A DNA stretch of 64,000 bases from Anolis sagrei. Lineage: Eukaryota > Chordata > Lepidosauria > Squamata > Anolidae. Location: contig NC_090022.1 in NCBI RefSeq assembly GCF_037176765.1, forward strand, positions 80,316,209-80,380,208, given 5' to 3'. Positions 11,020 to 21,033 of this stretch are shown one piece after another. A model generated the notes under the pieces. It was not told the DNA's origin. It saw only the letters and a program-made list of their open reading frames with translations, and did no database searches. Position numbers and translations under genes: made by a program. The first letter of the stretch is position 1. Every line of letters starts with the position of its first letter.

Positions 11020-11256
11020 GCTGGGTTTACCAACCACGTCCAGGCAAAAGGAAGCGGTTCCCATTAACGGTATCCACTGTATTCTCTGGCACTACTCAGA
11101 ATATCATTGCTACAAGTCCAATGACTGCCTCCACTGTCTTTACTGGAACATCTCAGAATATTATTACTACAAACCCAACTACTATTTACCCTTTCCGATC
11201 ACCCACCTACTCTGTGGTGATACCGAACGTGCAGAACAGCATTGGACACCCAGTCT
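11020..11256 (+). CDS. SOX30: SOX30 exon 3, with internal tandem duplication
   Basis: Residues 365-443 plus one base of codon 444. It opens WVYQPRPGKRKRFPL, the basic tail of the HMG box, and ends SPTYSVVIPNVQNSIGHPV, both as in human SOX30. Between them the segment STVFSGTTQNIIATSPMTA (383-401) is followed at once by STVFTGTSQNIITTNPTTI (402-420). The recalled human protein has one copy of this module. The reading frame stays open because the unit is 57 bases. The donor is GTGAGT at 11257; joining to exon 4 makes codon 444 a Cys where human has Gly. Confidence 0.93.
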
Positions 11257-13520
11257 GTGAGTTCATTCCAATAGTTTATGTGAGTTCTTTAGATGATAAG
11301 AACTACAAAATTCAATCTGTTTATAGTAAGTATGATCAAGTACAAAAGTTGAAAACAGTAAAATATTACCAACAAAATATAAAGTAAAATTCATTGACAA
11401 AGACTATATATGATTACATGTAACTATTATTTGCCAATTGCACAATCAGTTATGAGTATGATTCTTTATAACAGTGCAAGATATACTTTGTGATCCTTAA
11501 AATAATATCTTGCCCTTACTAATGGACTCTTGGGTGTATAAGGGAACAACTTTTTCATCCTTTTCCAGCTCACCCCTCTCCATCTCCATCTTTTATTGGC
11601 TTCATGCAGAAGAAAAAAGAGAGGCACTCCTGCTTTGCTCTATCTATGCACTGTGTTTCTCCAGACTGAACATGGTTTTTAAAGCTCCAGTGAAGAAATA
11701 AAAGTTCTTCCTCACAACTTAGAAGATCTTTCAGACTGTGTGTTCTACCAGCCTCTCCTGATCCCAGCTATATTTCAAAGACTGCATCTAAAATACATTG
11801 TCGCCAGGCATCTTGAGTCAGTGCCTTTCAACTGAGTTGACTCTGGCCATACCACTTCCTTTCCTGTCAGAAAAGGCAATAACCCTTCAGGAGCTGCTGC
11901 ATCAAGGTTCTTTTGTCTTGAAGAATTCTGCCTTCAAAGCTGCATAGGCAACTCAAGGCAGTAGGTCCTGGCAGAAGTAATTGCTCTCTTCCTCATGTTA
12001 TCATGTGTAAACGTGCCCACTAGAATGTCTGAGAGTTCAGAACCAAGTGTATTTCGCAATGGTATTTGCTACTAGGAAATATCATGGAAGAAGGACTGCA
12101 AAAAAGATAGGCGGGTCATGACTGGATAATGGCTCTGTGTGAATTGACTTAAAATGTGTGCGAGTGAACTATAGTGATACCACAATAAACCCTTGTCTGC
12201 AAGCAGTCTTGATCACAGAGCTAGATTGTGACATGAAGGTGGGTTAAAAAGCTGGAATTTTATTTTATATAAAATAATTATTGCTTTGCAGAGGGAAACT
12301 AGAGACTTTGGGATCATGTACACATCAACTGAATCCAGGAGAGGTCCAAAGCATCACTATTTTGGAGAAGCCCTGAATTCAGCAGAGTTGTTTACGCTTT
12401 CCACTCCAGAGCTGTAGCAGTAGTGAGAGTGGAGTCCAGACCATCCAGTCAGGCTGAACCTAGTTTAGCCATGCTGGATGATCATCCTTAACTAGGCTAT
12501 CCTTTGTTGCTACTGCAGCCAGTCATGAAACTTCTGAGAGCTTTTGGTGCATACAAAGCACCTGGTGACAGCCAGGAGCTATCCCATGCTCTATGGCTAG
12601 CTGCCACTGTATCCAGAAAAAAAAAAGCAGGCCAGGTAAGTTCCATCCTGTTTTCCCATGCCACAGAGCACAGGAAAAAGAGGATGGTGGTAGTGGCCCT
12701 TTAGAGTTGGTCCAGCTGTCCACACTAACCAGCCCAACATGTAGGGCTATTCTCCTAATATTGGTTATGATTGAGTTACCTGGCTTTACACCATATTATG
12801 GGACAGAGGTCTCTGGACAATATGAACATTCAGCCGCTTAAGGGCTTCTGGTCAGGGTAAACAGGCATTTTGTGTCTTGCATTGAGTTTGTTCAATTTCC
12901 ATTCTTGACTTGATTTGGAATAGGAGTCTAGAGAATTATATTTATACTACATCCGAAAAAGATGAATTTAAATATTCTCAGAGGCTGTGGCCTCTCTTTA
13001 CTGACCACTCAGGTCAGTCTAGAAAGTGATTAGCCCTGTGACAACTAAACACCGCACAGAGCTTTACCCTTGGTTAATCTAACTTTGGGGATAATCCTCA
13101 AGCAAGAATTCCCCCGAGTTAGGGTCCTAAGTGGAACTGGCTGCAGCTGTCTTGACAGCCATACCACACACCTTGAACCCATTCCCCCTTTTCCAATACT
13201 GTGGCTACAACAGCAACATGGCCACCTACCTGATCCTAGAGAGTTCTCCTTCCTACTACTGGGTTGTGTGACCCAAAGAAGGATGTGAGAAGGGCGTACA
13301 CAACCCAGTAGTAGTTTTTCCTCTCTCCCTCCTCACATCTCCACTCACAGTTCACACGACCCAGTTGTAGGAAAGAGAATAAACACGAGATTTCAAAACA
13401 CGAGATTTCAAAAAACCCGTAGATGGCTATGCCAGCAGCAGCACTAGGGGTGGCAATTGGGGTTCTGCCCAGCCATGCCAAACCATCTTCGACACCAGAT
13501 CAGGCCCTCTTTACTTGTCA
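11257..13520. other. SOX30 intron 3, left part
   Basis: No repeat family or gene that I can name. A 17-base perfect inverted repeat at 13253-13269/13298-13314 is listed separately. Confidence 0.5.
13253..13314. repeat. Inverted repeat with 17-base perfect arms
   Basis: The arm CTACTACTGGGTTGTGT at 13253-13269 is mirrored by ACACAACCCAGTAGTAG at 13298-13314, with a 28-base loop. A diverged third arm (cacgacccagttgtagg) lies near 13355. It may be the core of a worn MITE. Confidence 0.8.
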
Positions 13521-13559
13521 ATGTAAAATTGTCCCTTGTCTTACAAACCCATGGCAGTA

Positions 13560-14090
13560 GTTTAGTGCACTGAATTAATCCATCTGTAAATTGGTCTTCT
13601 TTTCCTACTGCCTTCCATTTTTCTTGATATTCAGTTCAGTTCAGGCTTGCTTTGCTATCAGACTATTTATTTCCTCCTTTCACAGTCTGTAGTACTTGTT
13701 GAAGCCACCTCCAGCACCATATTTTGAATAAGTTCTTTCTATCAACTGTCCTCACTGTTTAGTTTTCACATCATTCATGCCATTCATACCATAGTATTTC
13801 TGAGTATCCTGATTTTGGGATTTAATGATAAATTTTACTCTAGAGGATTTTATATGTTCCCTTCATACCTGCTCTTCCATGTCTAGTCTTTTTCTTATTT
13901 CTTTGCTGCAGCTTCTGCTTTGATTAATGACTAAGCCAAGGTGTTGAAGATTTTCACCAGTTCTGATGTCTTCATTACACACTTTCAAATATGTAAATCA
14001 TAATCTTTTTCTTAATGTTAAGCTGTAACTCTAATTTTGTAGTTTCTTTCTTAACTTTCTTCAGTAGTAGTTCCAAGACTGTGCTATCTT
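13560..14090 (-). mobile_element. Old RTE-BovB LINE fragment
   Basis: Antisense reverse-transcriptase region of BovB type. Words such as agtacttgttgaagccacct, ccagcaccatattttgaata, agttctttctatcaactg and gattaatgactaagccaagg also occur, diverged, in the same order at 23555-24100. Judging from the divergence it is an old copy. The BovB assignment leans on recalled antisense BovB sequence. Confidence 0.55.
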
Positions 14091-14102
14091 CTTCTAGTAC
14101 AG

Positions 14103-14330
14103 GTTGAGTATTCCTTATCTGGAAATCCTAAATACTCTTTAATCCAAAATTGTCCACATGACTGACACATTTGCTTCCTGATGTTTCAATATACAGAAAA
14201 TTTCTTCCATGCTCAAAATTATTATATGAAATAGTATTTTTGTGCATGGGACAAAAAGGGGTATATATGAAACATAAATGAATTTCATGTTTAGACTTGG
14301 GTCTCATCTCCAAGATATCTCATTATGTAA
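14103..14330 (+). mobile_element. DNA-transposon-like fragment
   Basis: Starts aggttgagtattccttatct and ggaaatcc, a start seen in interspersed DNA elements of several vertebrates, and is followed by AT-rich filler. The family is not determined, and no far end or target duplication was found. Confidence 0.3.
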
Positions 14331-14394
14331 ATGAAAATAATTTTTTAAAAATGCAAACACCCAAACATCTACTACATGAATCATGTATTGAGAT

Positions 14395-14680
14395 CTTTAG
14401 GGGGAACCCTTCTTTCTGTTTTACCAGCTTCACATGTGGAGCTGCTACCAGGCTCTGGAACTCCCTTCCCAGAAACAGACCTAATGTACAGGAGTTATAT
14501 TTATGTTGTAATAGTTTTGTTTGAAATAGTTTATTTTTAACTGGTTTTAACTTTCTGACTATTATTAAGTTTCTGATAATAATTATTTGAATAATTATTT
14601 TTTTTGTTTTTGTGTGCAGTGATTTTATGATGGTACATGTTTTAACTATTGTGAACTGCTTTGTGTGTTTGGACTCAGCC
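14395..14680 (+). mobile_element. L2-type LINE 3' end
   Basis: The plus strand encodes CGAATRLWNSLPRNRPNVQE, the reverse-transcriptase C-terminal motif (xxAPRLWNSLP) of L2-type LINEs, then AT-rich 3'UTR reaching gtgaactgctttgtgtg. It supports the L2 label given to the tail family in this window. Confidence 0.6.
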
Positions 14681-15505
14681 TGTGATTGAACCTGAGCCTG
14701 GGCTTGAACCTGTGAATGTGTTTCAGTCTCCCGATGTTTCTGTGTTTGATGTGGGGAATGAGGAGGAAAATCAGTCCCCTGTTGCTTCTGATGTGGGGGA
14801 TGCTAGGACTGACCCTGAGGTGCAAGATGGAGACACTTTGGTCAATGAGTTTCATGCAGGCACTGACAGAGAGGTTTTGGTGCAAAGGGCAGATTCTCAT
14901 GAGAATGTTTCTGTCAGGCCTTGGGAGAAAGGTTTACTCCCTCCGTCTGTGAGCTCTCCAGATTCTAGTTTGGAAAACAGTCTGACACCTGGTAAAGTTA
15001 ACGAGGAGTCAGATAAGCATAGTCGGTGGCTGGAGATTAGCCAGAATCGACAAGAGGCCCAATGTTTACATAGATCCAAAAGAATTCATTAGTTAAGGTC
15101 AAAGACTGGGGGAAAACGAAACCAGTTTGGGGGATTTAAGGTTTGTCTGTAGGAAATCTTGTCAGATCAGGCATCATTTGGAAACCAAGTTCTTGTGCCA
15201 TGGAAGTCTTGTTCAAGGGATTTTGCTTCTGTGGAGTTTTTTAGCCTTTTGGATTGTCTTTGCATCCTGCTTGATTCCTGTCTGGATTAATGTTGTCTTG
15301 GATTGCCTGTATTTCTTGTGTGGACATTGCTTTGGGTTACTACTGTTTATGGACTAATACTTTTTGGAACCTTCTGATTTTCTTACAATCATTTATTTAT
15401 TCTAGCTATTTACTAAGCTTCAATAAAAGAAGATTTGATTCTTCACTCTTCGTGTGATGTGTTTTAAGTCAAAGGGCTTCTTCTGGACCTGAAGTGCAAC
15501 ATTGT
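14681..15505 (+). mobile_element. Possible LTR-retrotransposon 3' remnant
   Basis: An open stretch at 14661-15092 rich in Glu, Asp and Ser ends in basic HRSKRIH, followed by a purine-rich stretch near 15105-15135 and then an AATAAA-bearing region that could be an LTR (about 15149-15501, TG...CA). It interrupts the L2 3' end at 14395-14680. It looks like an old broken fossil; the LTR reading is tentative, because only one end is present. Confidence 0.3.
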
Positions 15506-15775
15506 GTCCCAACCCCTAGAAAAGTTGGGCCATAATTAAATATAACAACAATAACATTAACAGTCCTATAGCTGTTTTATTCAAAATTATTGCAGACATT
15601 GACCAATTACAAATATTAATTAACAGAAAAAGAAATATAGAGGGATAAATTATGTTTTTAATATGTTAAAGTACATTTTATACATTTATTTTAGAAATTA
15701 GTATTTTGTGCTATCAAGAATTAAATAAAATGGGAACTTCTAACCTTTATGACTGATTATTTCTCATCTCCAAAG

Positions 15776-16268
15776 GTGAAGCCCCTTCTACGATCCAGTT
15801 GCCAACTCCTTCTGTTCAGCATCCAGGCCCTATTACGCTGTTCCAGCCTAATGTGGGAAGCACAACTCCACTGGCTGCCCCAACGGGAAATCTTCCAATT
15901 CGTCCAGTGCTTCAGCCTCCACGTTTTGCTGCACCTTCACCAACAGAAGCTCACCATGTGTCTTCAGGAACAAATTGCTCTATAAAGAGACCCAATCAGA
16001 TTTCCATAGAGAGTGCGAGCAGGAACCTGAACAATACAAGCACCGCACATTCCAGATACAGTGTCTCAAATAGTCAACCCCCTAAGGAGTACTCAGGTGT
16101 TTCTTCTTGTTCTAGAAATGGACCCATTCCTCAAGCACCCCCCATCCCACATCCCCATGTTTATCAGCCTCCTCCCATTGGTCATCCAGCCACTCTGTTT
16201 GGAGCAACTCCTCGGTTTTCGTTTCATCATCCTTACTTTTTACCTGGACCCCATTATTTCCCATCAAG
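15776..16268 (+). CDS. SOX30: SOX30 exon 4
   Basis: 493 bases giving residues 444-607 and two bases of Ser608. Recognisable blocks are PSTIQLPTPSVQHPGPITLF, SRYSVSNSQPPKEYSGVSSC, then HPHVYQPPPIGHPATLFGAT and PRFSFHHPYFLPGPHYFPS, all close to human SOX30. This Pro-rich C-terminal region is taken to be involved in transcriptional control; it lacks a named fold. The acceptor is …tctccaaag at 15775 and the donor is GTAATA at 16269. Middle parts (about 490-540) are poorly conserved compared with human. Confidence 0.95.
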
Positions 16269-17508
16269 GTAATACAGTTATTTACATAAAGTGAAAGTTA
16301 TTATGTAGCCATAGACAATTTTTCATAAAAGGAATCACAAACACACACATACCCACACAGACATGCGTAGCTGCTCAACTTGCTTCCTTTTTCTGATTTT
16401 CTCCTTTCTGACCTCAAATTTCTGAGATTATTCTTTCTTCATATTTTCCTTTCCATGTTCAGAGGGAGAGTGCCTTTATATTCCTCTGAGGCTGAGAATA
16501 TGACTTGCAGCAGAACACCTAGTAGGTTTCCATGCCTGAGCAAAGTGGATTTGAACCTTGGCCTCCAGAATAGTTGTCCATTGTTCAACCCACTACATCA
16601 CACTGGGCCTCATAGAAGGGGATGCCACAAGAAATTTGGTGATCTGGGAGGACCTACAAGGTTTCTGCTGTTTTTGCTGTAAGAGTAGGAATGTTTTCTG
16701 ATGGTTGGTTTCATTTTGTTTGTTTTATGATCTTGTCCTTTCTCATTCATGGAATTTTACAAGGGATCATCTCCCACTTAGACCAATTCTATGTTTTTCC
16801 ACCATTGCTTCTATAGGTTTGCCTTTGTACAAAGTTTGGTACGGACTTAGAGAGCTACACAATATTTGTTAGTCAGTCCTAGGAACATTTTGTCTAGGAG
16901 CAGCCTAATATGACCTGGAAACCAATAAGTCTTGTCTACAGAGGCTAAGCCAAATGTTATGAAGAAATAGGTCATCCATCTTGTGAAATATTTCATTTGC
17001 AGAGTTTCAGCAGGTCAATTCAGTGCTCATTTGTATATGTATTTTGCCTCTATTGGATATAGAAAATTAACAAACTCACTTACTCCAATATGGATTTTGT
17101 TGATTTTTAAGTTCTTTATTTAATGTTTCGTTATTTTCTATTGTATGAACCATCTTATGTGCATTGGATTATTTATTAAATAAAAGGATCTATATTAAAA
17201 ACTATTAAAATAATAACAATTAATTGATGGACAAGTAGGTGAGTAGTCTTGCCACTGTTTGTTTGGCTAGGGCCAGTTAAAGTCTTCTGACAAACTGGTA
17301 TATACCACAGAAAATATTCTATTTTGTGCCACTCTGTCACATTTTTCTGATTGATTTATGGCCTGTTTATTTAGATATTTATTTATGACTTGTGCCTATG
17401 ACCAAAGGGAATCTGTTTTAGTGCAGCTGGTTTCTAGACTTAAAGATAGGCTGTTCTTTATTTCATTTCTATAGCAAAAACCTTTGTGTTTTCTGTTTTT
17501 TTCTGCAG
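16269..17508. other. SOX30 intron 4
   Basis: 1.2 kb intron containing one inverted Sauria-type SINE (listed) and a short CA-rich stretch at 16338-16362. The rest shows no repeat or gene that I recognise. Confidence 0.6.
16450..16635 (-). mobile_element. Sauria-type tRNA-derived SINE
   Basis: Antisense copy: ctctgaggctgagaatatga, gtaggtttccatgcctgagc, ggatttgaaccttggcctcc (antisense B box) and cactacatcacactgggcct (antisense head). Moderately diverged. Confidence 0.75.
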
Positions 17509-17890
17509 CACGTGTCCGTACAGTCGTCCTCCGTTTGGCTATGGGAACTTCCCCAGCTCCATGCCTGAATGCCTAGGCTTCTATGAAGACCAGTATCAAA
17601 AGCATGAGGCAATGTTTTCAGCTCTGAACAGAGATTATCCTTTTAGAGAATACCCTGATGAGCATACGCATAATGAAGACTCCCGGAGCTGCGAGAGCTT
17701 GGAAGGGGCATCCTATTATAGCAGTCACAGTCAGACTGAAGAAGAATATTTAAACCCAATGCCACAGTTGGACATTGGGGCCCTTGAGAATGTTTTTACT
17801 GCAACTCCATCCACACCTTCCAGTGTACAGCAAGTCAATGTGACTGATAGTGATGATGAGGAAGAAGGGAAGGTTTTGAGAGATCTGTAA
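17509..17890 (+). CDS. SOX30: SOX30 exon 5, C-terminus and stop
   Basis: Last coding exon, residues 608-734 and a TAA stop at 17888-17890. It reads TCPYSRPPFGYGNFPSSMPE, CLGFYEDQYQKHEAMFSALN, then PQLDIGALENVFTATPS and ends QQVNVTDSDDEEEGKVLRDL. The acidic tail and the final KVLRDL match human SOX30, so the protein end is intact. The whole coding sequence of five exons totals 734 codons, against 753 in human as recalled. The acceptor is …ttctgcag at 17508. Confidence 0.97.
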
Positions 17891-18939
17891 TTTTCAAAGA
17901 AGCAAATGACAGTATCTAGCATACGTTTTTTTTAAAAAAAAACATAAAATAAACTATGTTGGTCATATAACACCATTTTAGTGAGTGTGGTCAAGGAGAG
18001 GTAACAAACCAAGGATGCTGTAAAACTATTATGAGTGCTTCCTTATAGTAACTGTATGTTACGCATTACATCTTCTTTCAGGTGTGACGGTGTGAAGGCA
18101 GCTCATATGATTGTGCAGCTTATTTAATATGTTTAAGTAGCAATTTCCTAAACAATATGTCAGATGTGCCTAATCAATATGGCACTGAACAAAAATAGCT
18201 AATCAATCTGCACTGCAAATTCAGTGCAGTGCAAATTTTCATACAGATAGCATATAGGCAACTCGCACAATATCAGCGTGATACTGGTAAAATGTACAGT
18301 AGCCTTCCCGTAAACCTGGTGTCTTATTATAGTCATCAGAGGGAAGGGGGCAAACTTCACGTTCCTAATCCAAGCAGATTTTGCATTGTGCTCCTAGGTG
18401 TTAAAGTGAAGGGGGGGGGGGGGGGAAGAGAGATACTGATTTTTAAGGAAATCATCCTGTTTGCATATTTTGCTAAGAACACAGATGGTTACATTTCATA
18501 CAAGGGAAAGCTTTTAGGATTTTAATATTTATCCTTTAGTTTAAATATTTTTTTAAAAAAAACAACAGCATGAAGTTTTAGAATCCAATTTATATTTAAA
18601 ATGAAAACTTATGTAAAGCACCCTCTTATGGGTTGCATATTTAAAACCCATATAAATTGTGCTGTTCAATGTTTGTAAGAATAAGTAAAGTTGAATCTAG
18701 CTCTATTTTGCATACAAGTCTGCTATGATTCTGTATCAGAGTATTATCAGCAATCATTTCTCAAGCATACATTTTTTTAAAAATGTAGCATTTGAAAAAC
18801 AGTTGTAAAAGATGAAATATTCTTAAAGTATTTGTTCTTGTTTATTTTTTAAAGAAGGGTTGGTAATATATTTGTTCCTTTTTTGTAACATTAAAATAAA
18901 ATCACATGAACTATGTGTTGTTAACTCTGTATGTTTTGG
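17891..18939 (+). other. SOX30 3' flank and probable 3'UTR
   Basis: AT-rich sequence after the SOX30 stop. AATAAA motifs occur at 17948-17953, about 60 bases past the stop, and at 18895-18900, about 1 kb past it; either could end the transcript. A 15-base G-run lies at about 18411-18425. No repeats are evident, which fits untranslated region more than ordinary intergenic DNA. Confidence 0.45.
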
Positions 18940-19199
18940 CAAACTATGAATTTATTGTTGAAGGCTTTCATGGCTGGAATAACTGGGTTGTTGTAGGGTT
19001 TTTTGGGCTATATGGCCATGTTCTAGAGGCATTCTCTCCGACGTTTCACTTGCATCTATGGCAAGCATCCCCAGAGGTTGTGAGGTCTCACAACCTCTGA
19101 GGATGCTTGCCATAGATGTAGGTGAAATGTCAGGAGAGAATGCCTCTAGAACATGGCCATATAACCCGAAAAAACCTACAACAAGCCAAACTATGAATT
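18940..19199. mobile_element. Palindromic Penelope-like insert with 13-base target duplication
   Basis: An inverted repeat of about 100-base arms (18953-19186) is bounded by perfect direct repeats CAAACTATGAATT at 18940-18952 and 19187-19199. Each arm carries the word run ttctagaggcattctctc, then tgcttgccatagatg and a gaaacgtc or gaaatgtc motif. The arms meet at gttgtgaggtctcacaac. A 13-base duplication fits a retroelement copied at a nick rather than a cut-and-paste MITE. The ctgaggatgc / gaaacgtc pairing matches a type I hammerhead ribozyme core as found in Penelope-like terminal repeats. It is probably two inverted terminal pieces. Family assignment is inference. Confidence 0.6.
19097..19134 (+). 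ncRNA. Hammerhead-ribozyme-like core (plus-strand arm)
   Basis: CTGAGGA at 19097-19103 is followed by a stem-loop (gcttgc, catagat, gtaggt with one wobble) and GAAA at 19124-19127, then a two-base step and the trinucleotide GTC at 19129-19131. CCT just before the core pairs with AGG just after GTC as a short helix I. The layout matches type I hammerheads with a minimal helix III. An inverted relative lies in the other arm at about 19042-19078. Confidence 0.45.
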
Positions 19200-19432
19200 G
19201 TCATTATTGTGTGCCATCAAGTCTTTTCTGACTTATGGCAACCTTACGTTGACCCTATCATGAGGTTTTCTTGGCAAGATTTGTTCAGAGCTGGGTTTGT
19301 CATTACCTTCCTCCGAGGCCAAGAGAATATGACTTGCCCAAGGTCACTCCATAGTTTTCCTTGGCTAAACAGTAATTTGAACCGCAGATCCTAGAATCAT
19401 AGTATAATGCATAGACCACTGTACTGTGCTGA
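19200..19432 (-). mobile_element. Sauria-type tRNA-derived SINE
   Basis: Near full-length antisense copy. It starts with the 3' end (gtgccatcaagtcttttctg, acttatggcaacc), passes cttggcaagatttgttcaga and cttgcccaaggtcactc, and ends with the antisense head (aatttgaaccgcagatc, catagaccactgtactgtgc). Confidence 0.85.
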
Positions 19433-19483
19433 ATATTATAATCTTAATATCTATTTAATGATATTAATTGCAAAAAAGAAAAG

Positions 19484-21033
19484 AAAAATGATCACTTAAA
19501 AATATTTTTATTGGTTTTTCCAATGCACATAAAATTTAGACTCCAAAGGATACAGGGAAAGTGTGGGAACAATTGGTATTAGGACAGTAGGAAATGGAAA
19601 TACAGGGAAGGTAAAGAAAGGGAGGAGAGGGGGAGCAAAAAAAAAAAAAAAGAAATATATGAGGGGGGGTGGGGAAGTAAAACTGAAGAGGAGGGTAAGA
19701 TGACTTCCAGGTTGACTCCGGTTGCTTTATCTCTTATTTTGCCTTCATTTTCCTTTCTATTGCCAGTTTAATTCTGGGTTCTCATTCTTTATATACTCCG
19801 TGAATTTTTCCCAATTTGTTTTTTGTGTCCTAAAATTGTTATCCGCTGTTTTTTGGGTAAGTAAGTCCATGCTCATAATGTCCCAGATTTTCAATAGCCA
19901 GTTATCTATAGTTGGCATTTCCTTAGTTTTCCATAATTGTGCAATTTTTATCCTGGCCGCTGTTATAAGGTATATAAATAATTTATTTGTGTTTTGGTCC
20001 ATTTCAAAATCAGTTAAGCCTAATAGGAAATATTCCGGTTTGATATCAAATTTTATTTGTAAAATCCATTCCATCTTTCTGTGGATTTCCCTCCAGAAAG
20101 CCTTGATTTTTTTACATTTCCACCACACGTGGATGAATGTGCCAACTTCTTTTTCTCATTTCCAGCATTTATCGCTTGTTCTTCCTTTACTAATTTTTGC
20201 TAGCTTCTCTGGTGTCAGGTACCACCTGAAGAACATCTTGTACCAGTTCTCTCTAAATTCCGTGGAGTATGTTAATTTTTTTTGTTTGTCCAGATCTCTT
20301 CCCATTCTACTAAGCTGAATGATCTGCTTATATCTCTTGCCCAATCGACCATAACTTCTTTCACTTGTTCCTCCTCTGTTTCCCATCTCAGCAGTTGTGA
20401 GTACATTTTTTAAATTAGTTTAGATTCTGTCTTTAATATTTTGTCCCAAAATACTTCCTTGGTTTCGAAGCCAACCTTCCTATCGATCAGAAAGCTTTCC
20501 TTTATCTGCCAGCACTGGAACCATGACAGAGATTGGTCATGGTTTTTAGTTCTTCTTGTGATTTAATATTTACTATTTGTTTGTCTATTTTAAGTATTTG
20601 GTTATATTTCAGCCATTTTTCTCGAGGGATTTCCCGCATGTGCATTGCTTCATTTGGTGAGTATCACATTGGAGTTCTGTTGTAAAATCTTTCTTTGTAC
20701 TTATTCCAGGTTTGTATGAGAGCTGCTCTTATGAAGTGGTTCTTAAAGTTTCTTTCTGTTTTAGATTTCCCTCTCCATACATAACTGTGCCACCCCTGTG
20801 TCAGTTCGTGGCCCTCCAATGTGAGTAATTTTCTTTTATTGTCTATGAGGCACCAGTCTCTTATCCAGCTGAGTGCTGACGCATCATAATATAACTGAAG
20901 GTTGGGCAATGCAAGTTCCCCTCTATTTTTATCATCTATTAAATTTATGAACTTTATTCTATGTTTTTCCCCAACCACACAAATTTACTTATGTCCCTAT
21001 GCCATTTCTCAAACATCTCAAAAATGATCACTT
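19484..21033 (-). mobile_element. 5'-truncated L1 LINE with 14-base target duplication
   Basis: Perfect direct repeats AAAAATGATCACTT at 19484-19497 and 21020-21033 flank a 1.5 kb insert. On the minus strand the insert encodes the C-terminal part of L1 ORF2: GELALPNLQLYYDASALSWI, then FFRWYLTPEKLAKISKGRT and CWK, then MWWKCKKIKAFWREIHRKME. ORF2 is broken into several frames, so the copy is dead. An A-rich stretch at 19637-19651 and G-rich 3'UTR lie at the left (3') end. The insertion falls in the SOX30-ADAM19 intergenic region. Confidence 0.93.

Noticed and set aside
14661-15092. 143-codon acidic open frame in SOX30 intron 3
   Set aside because: Lies in a repeat-like block inserted in an L2 end; treated as part of a probable retroelement fossil, not a host gene.
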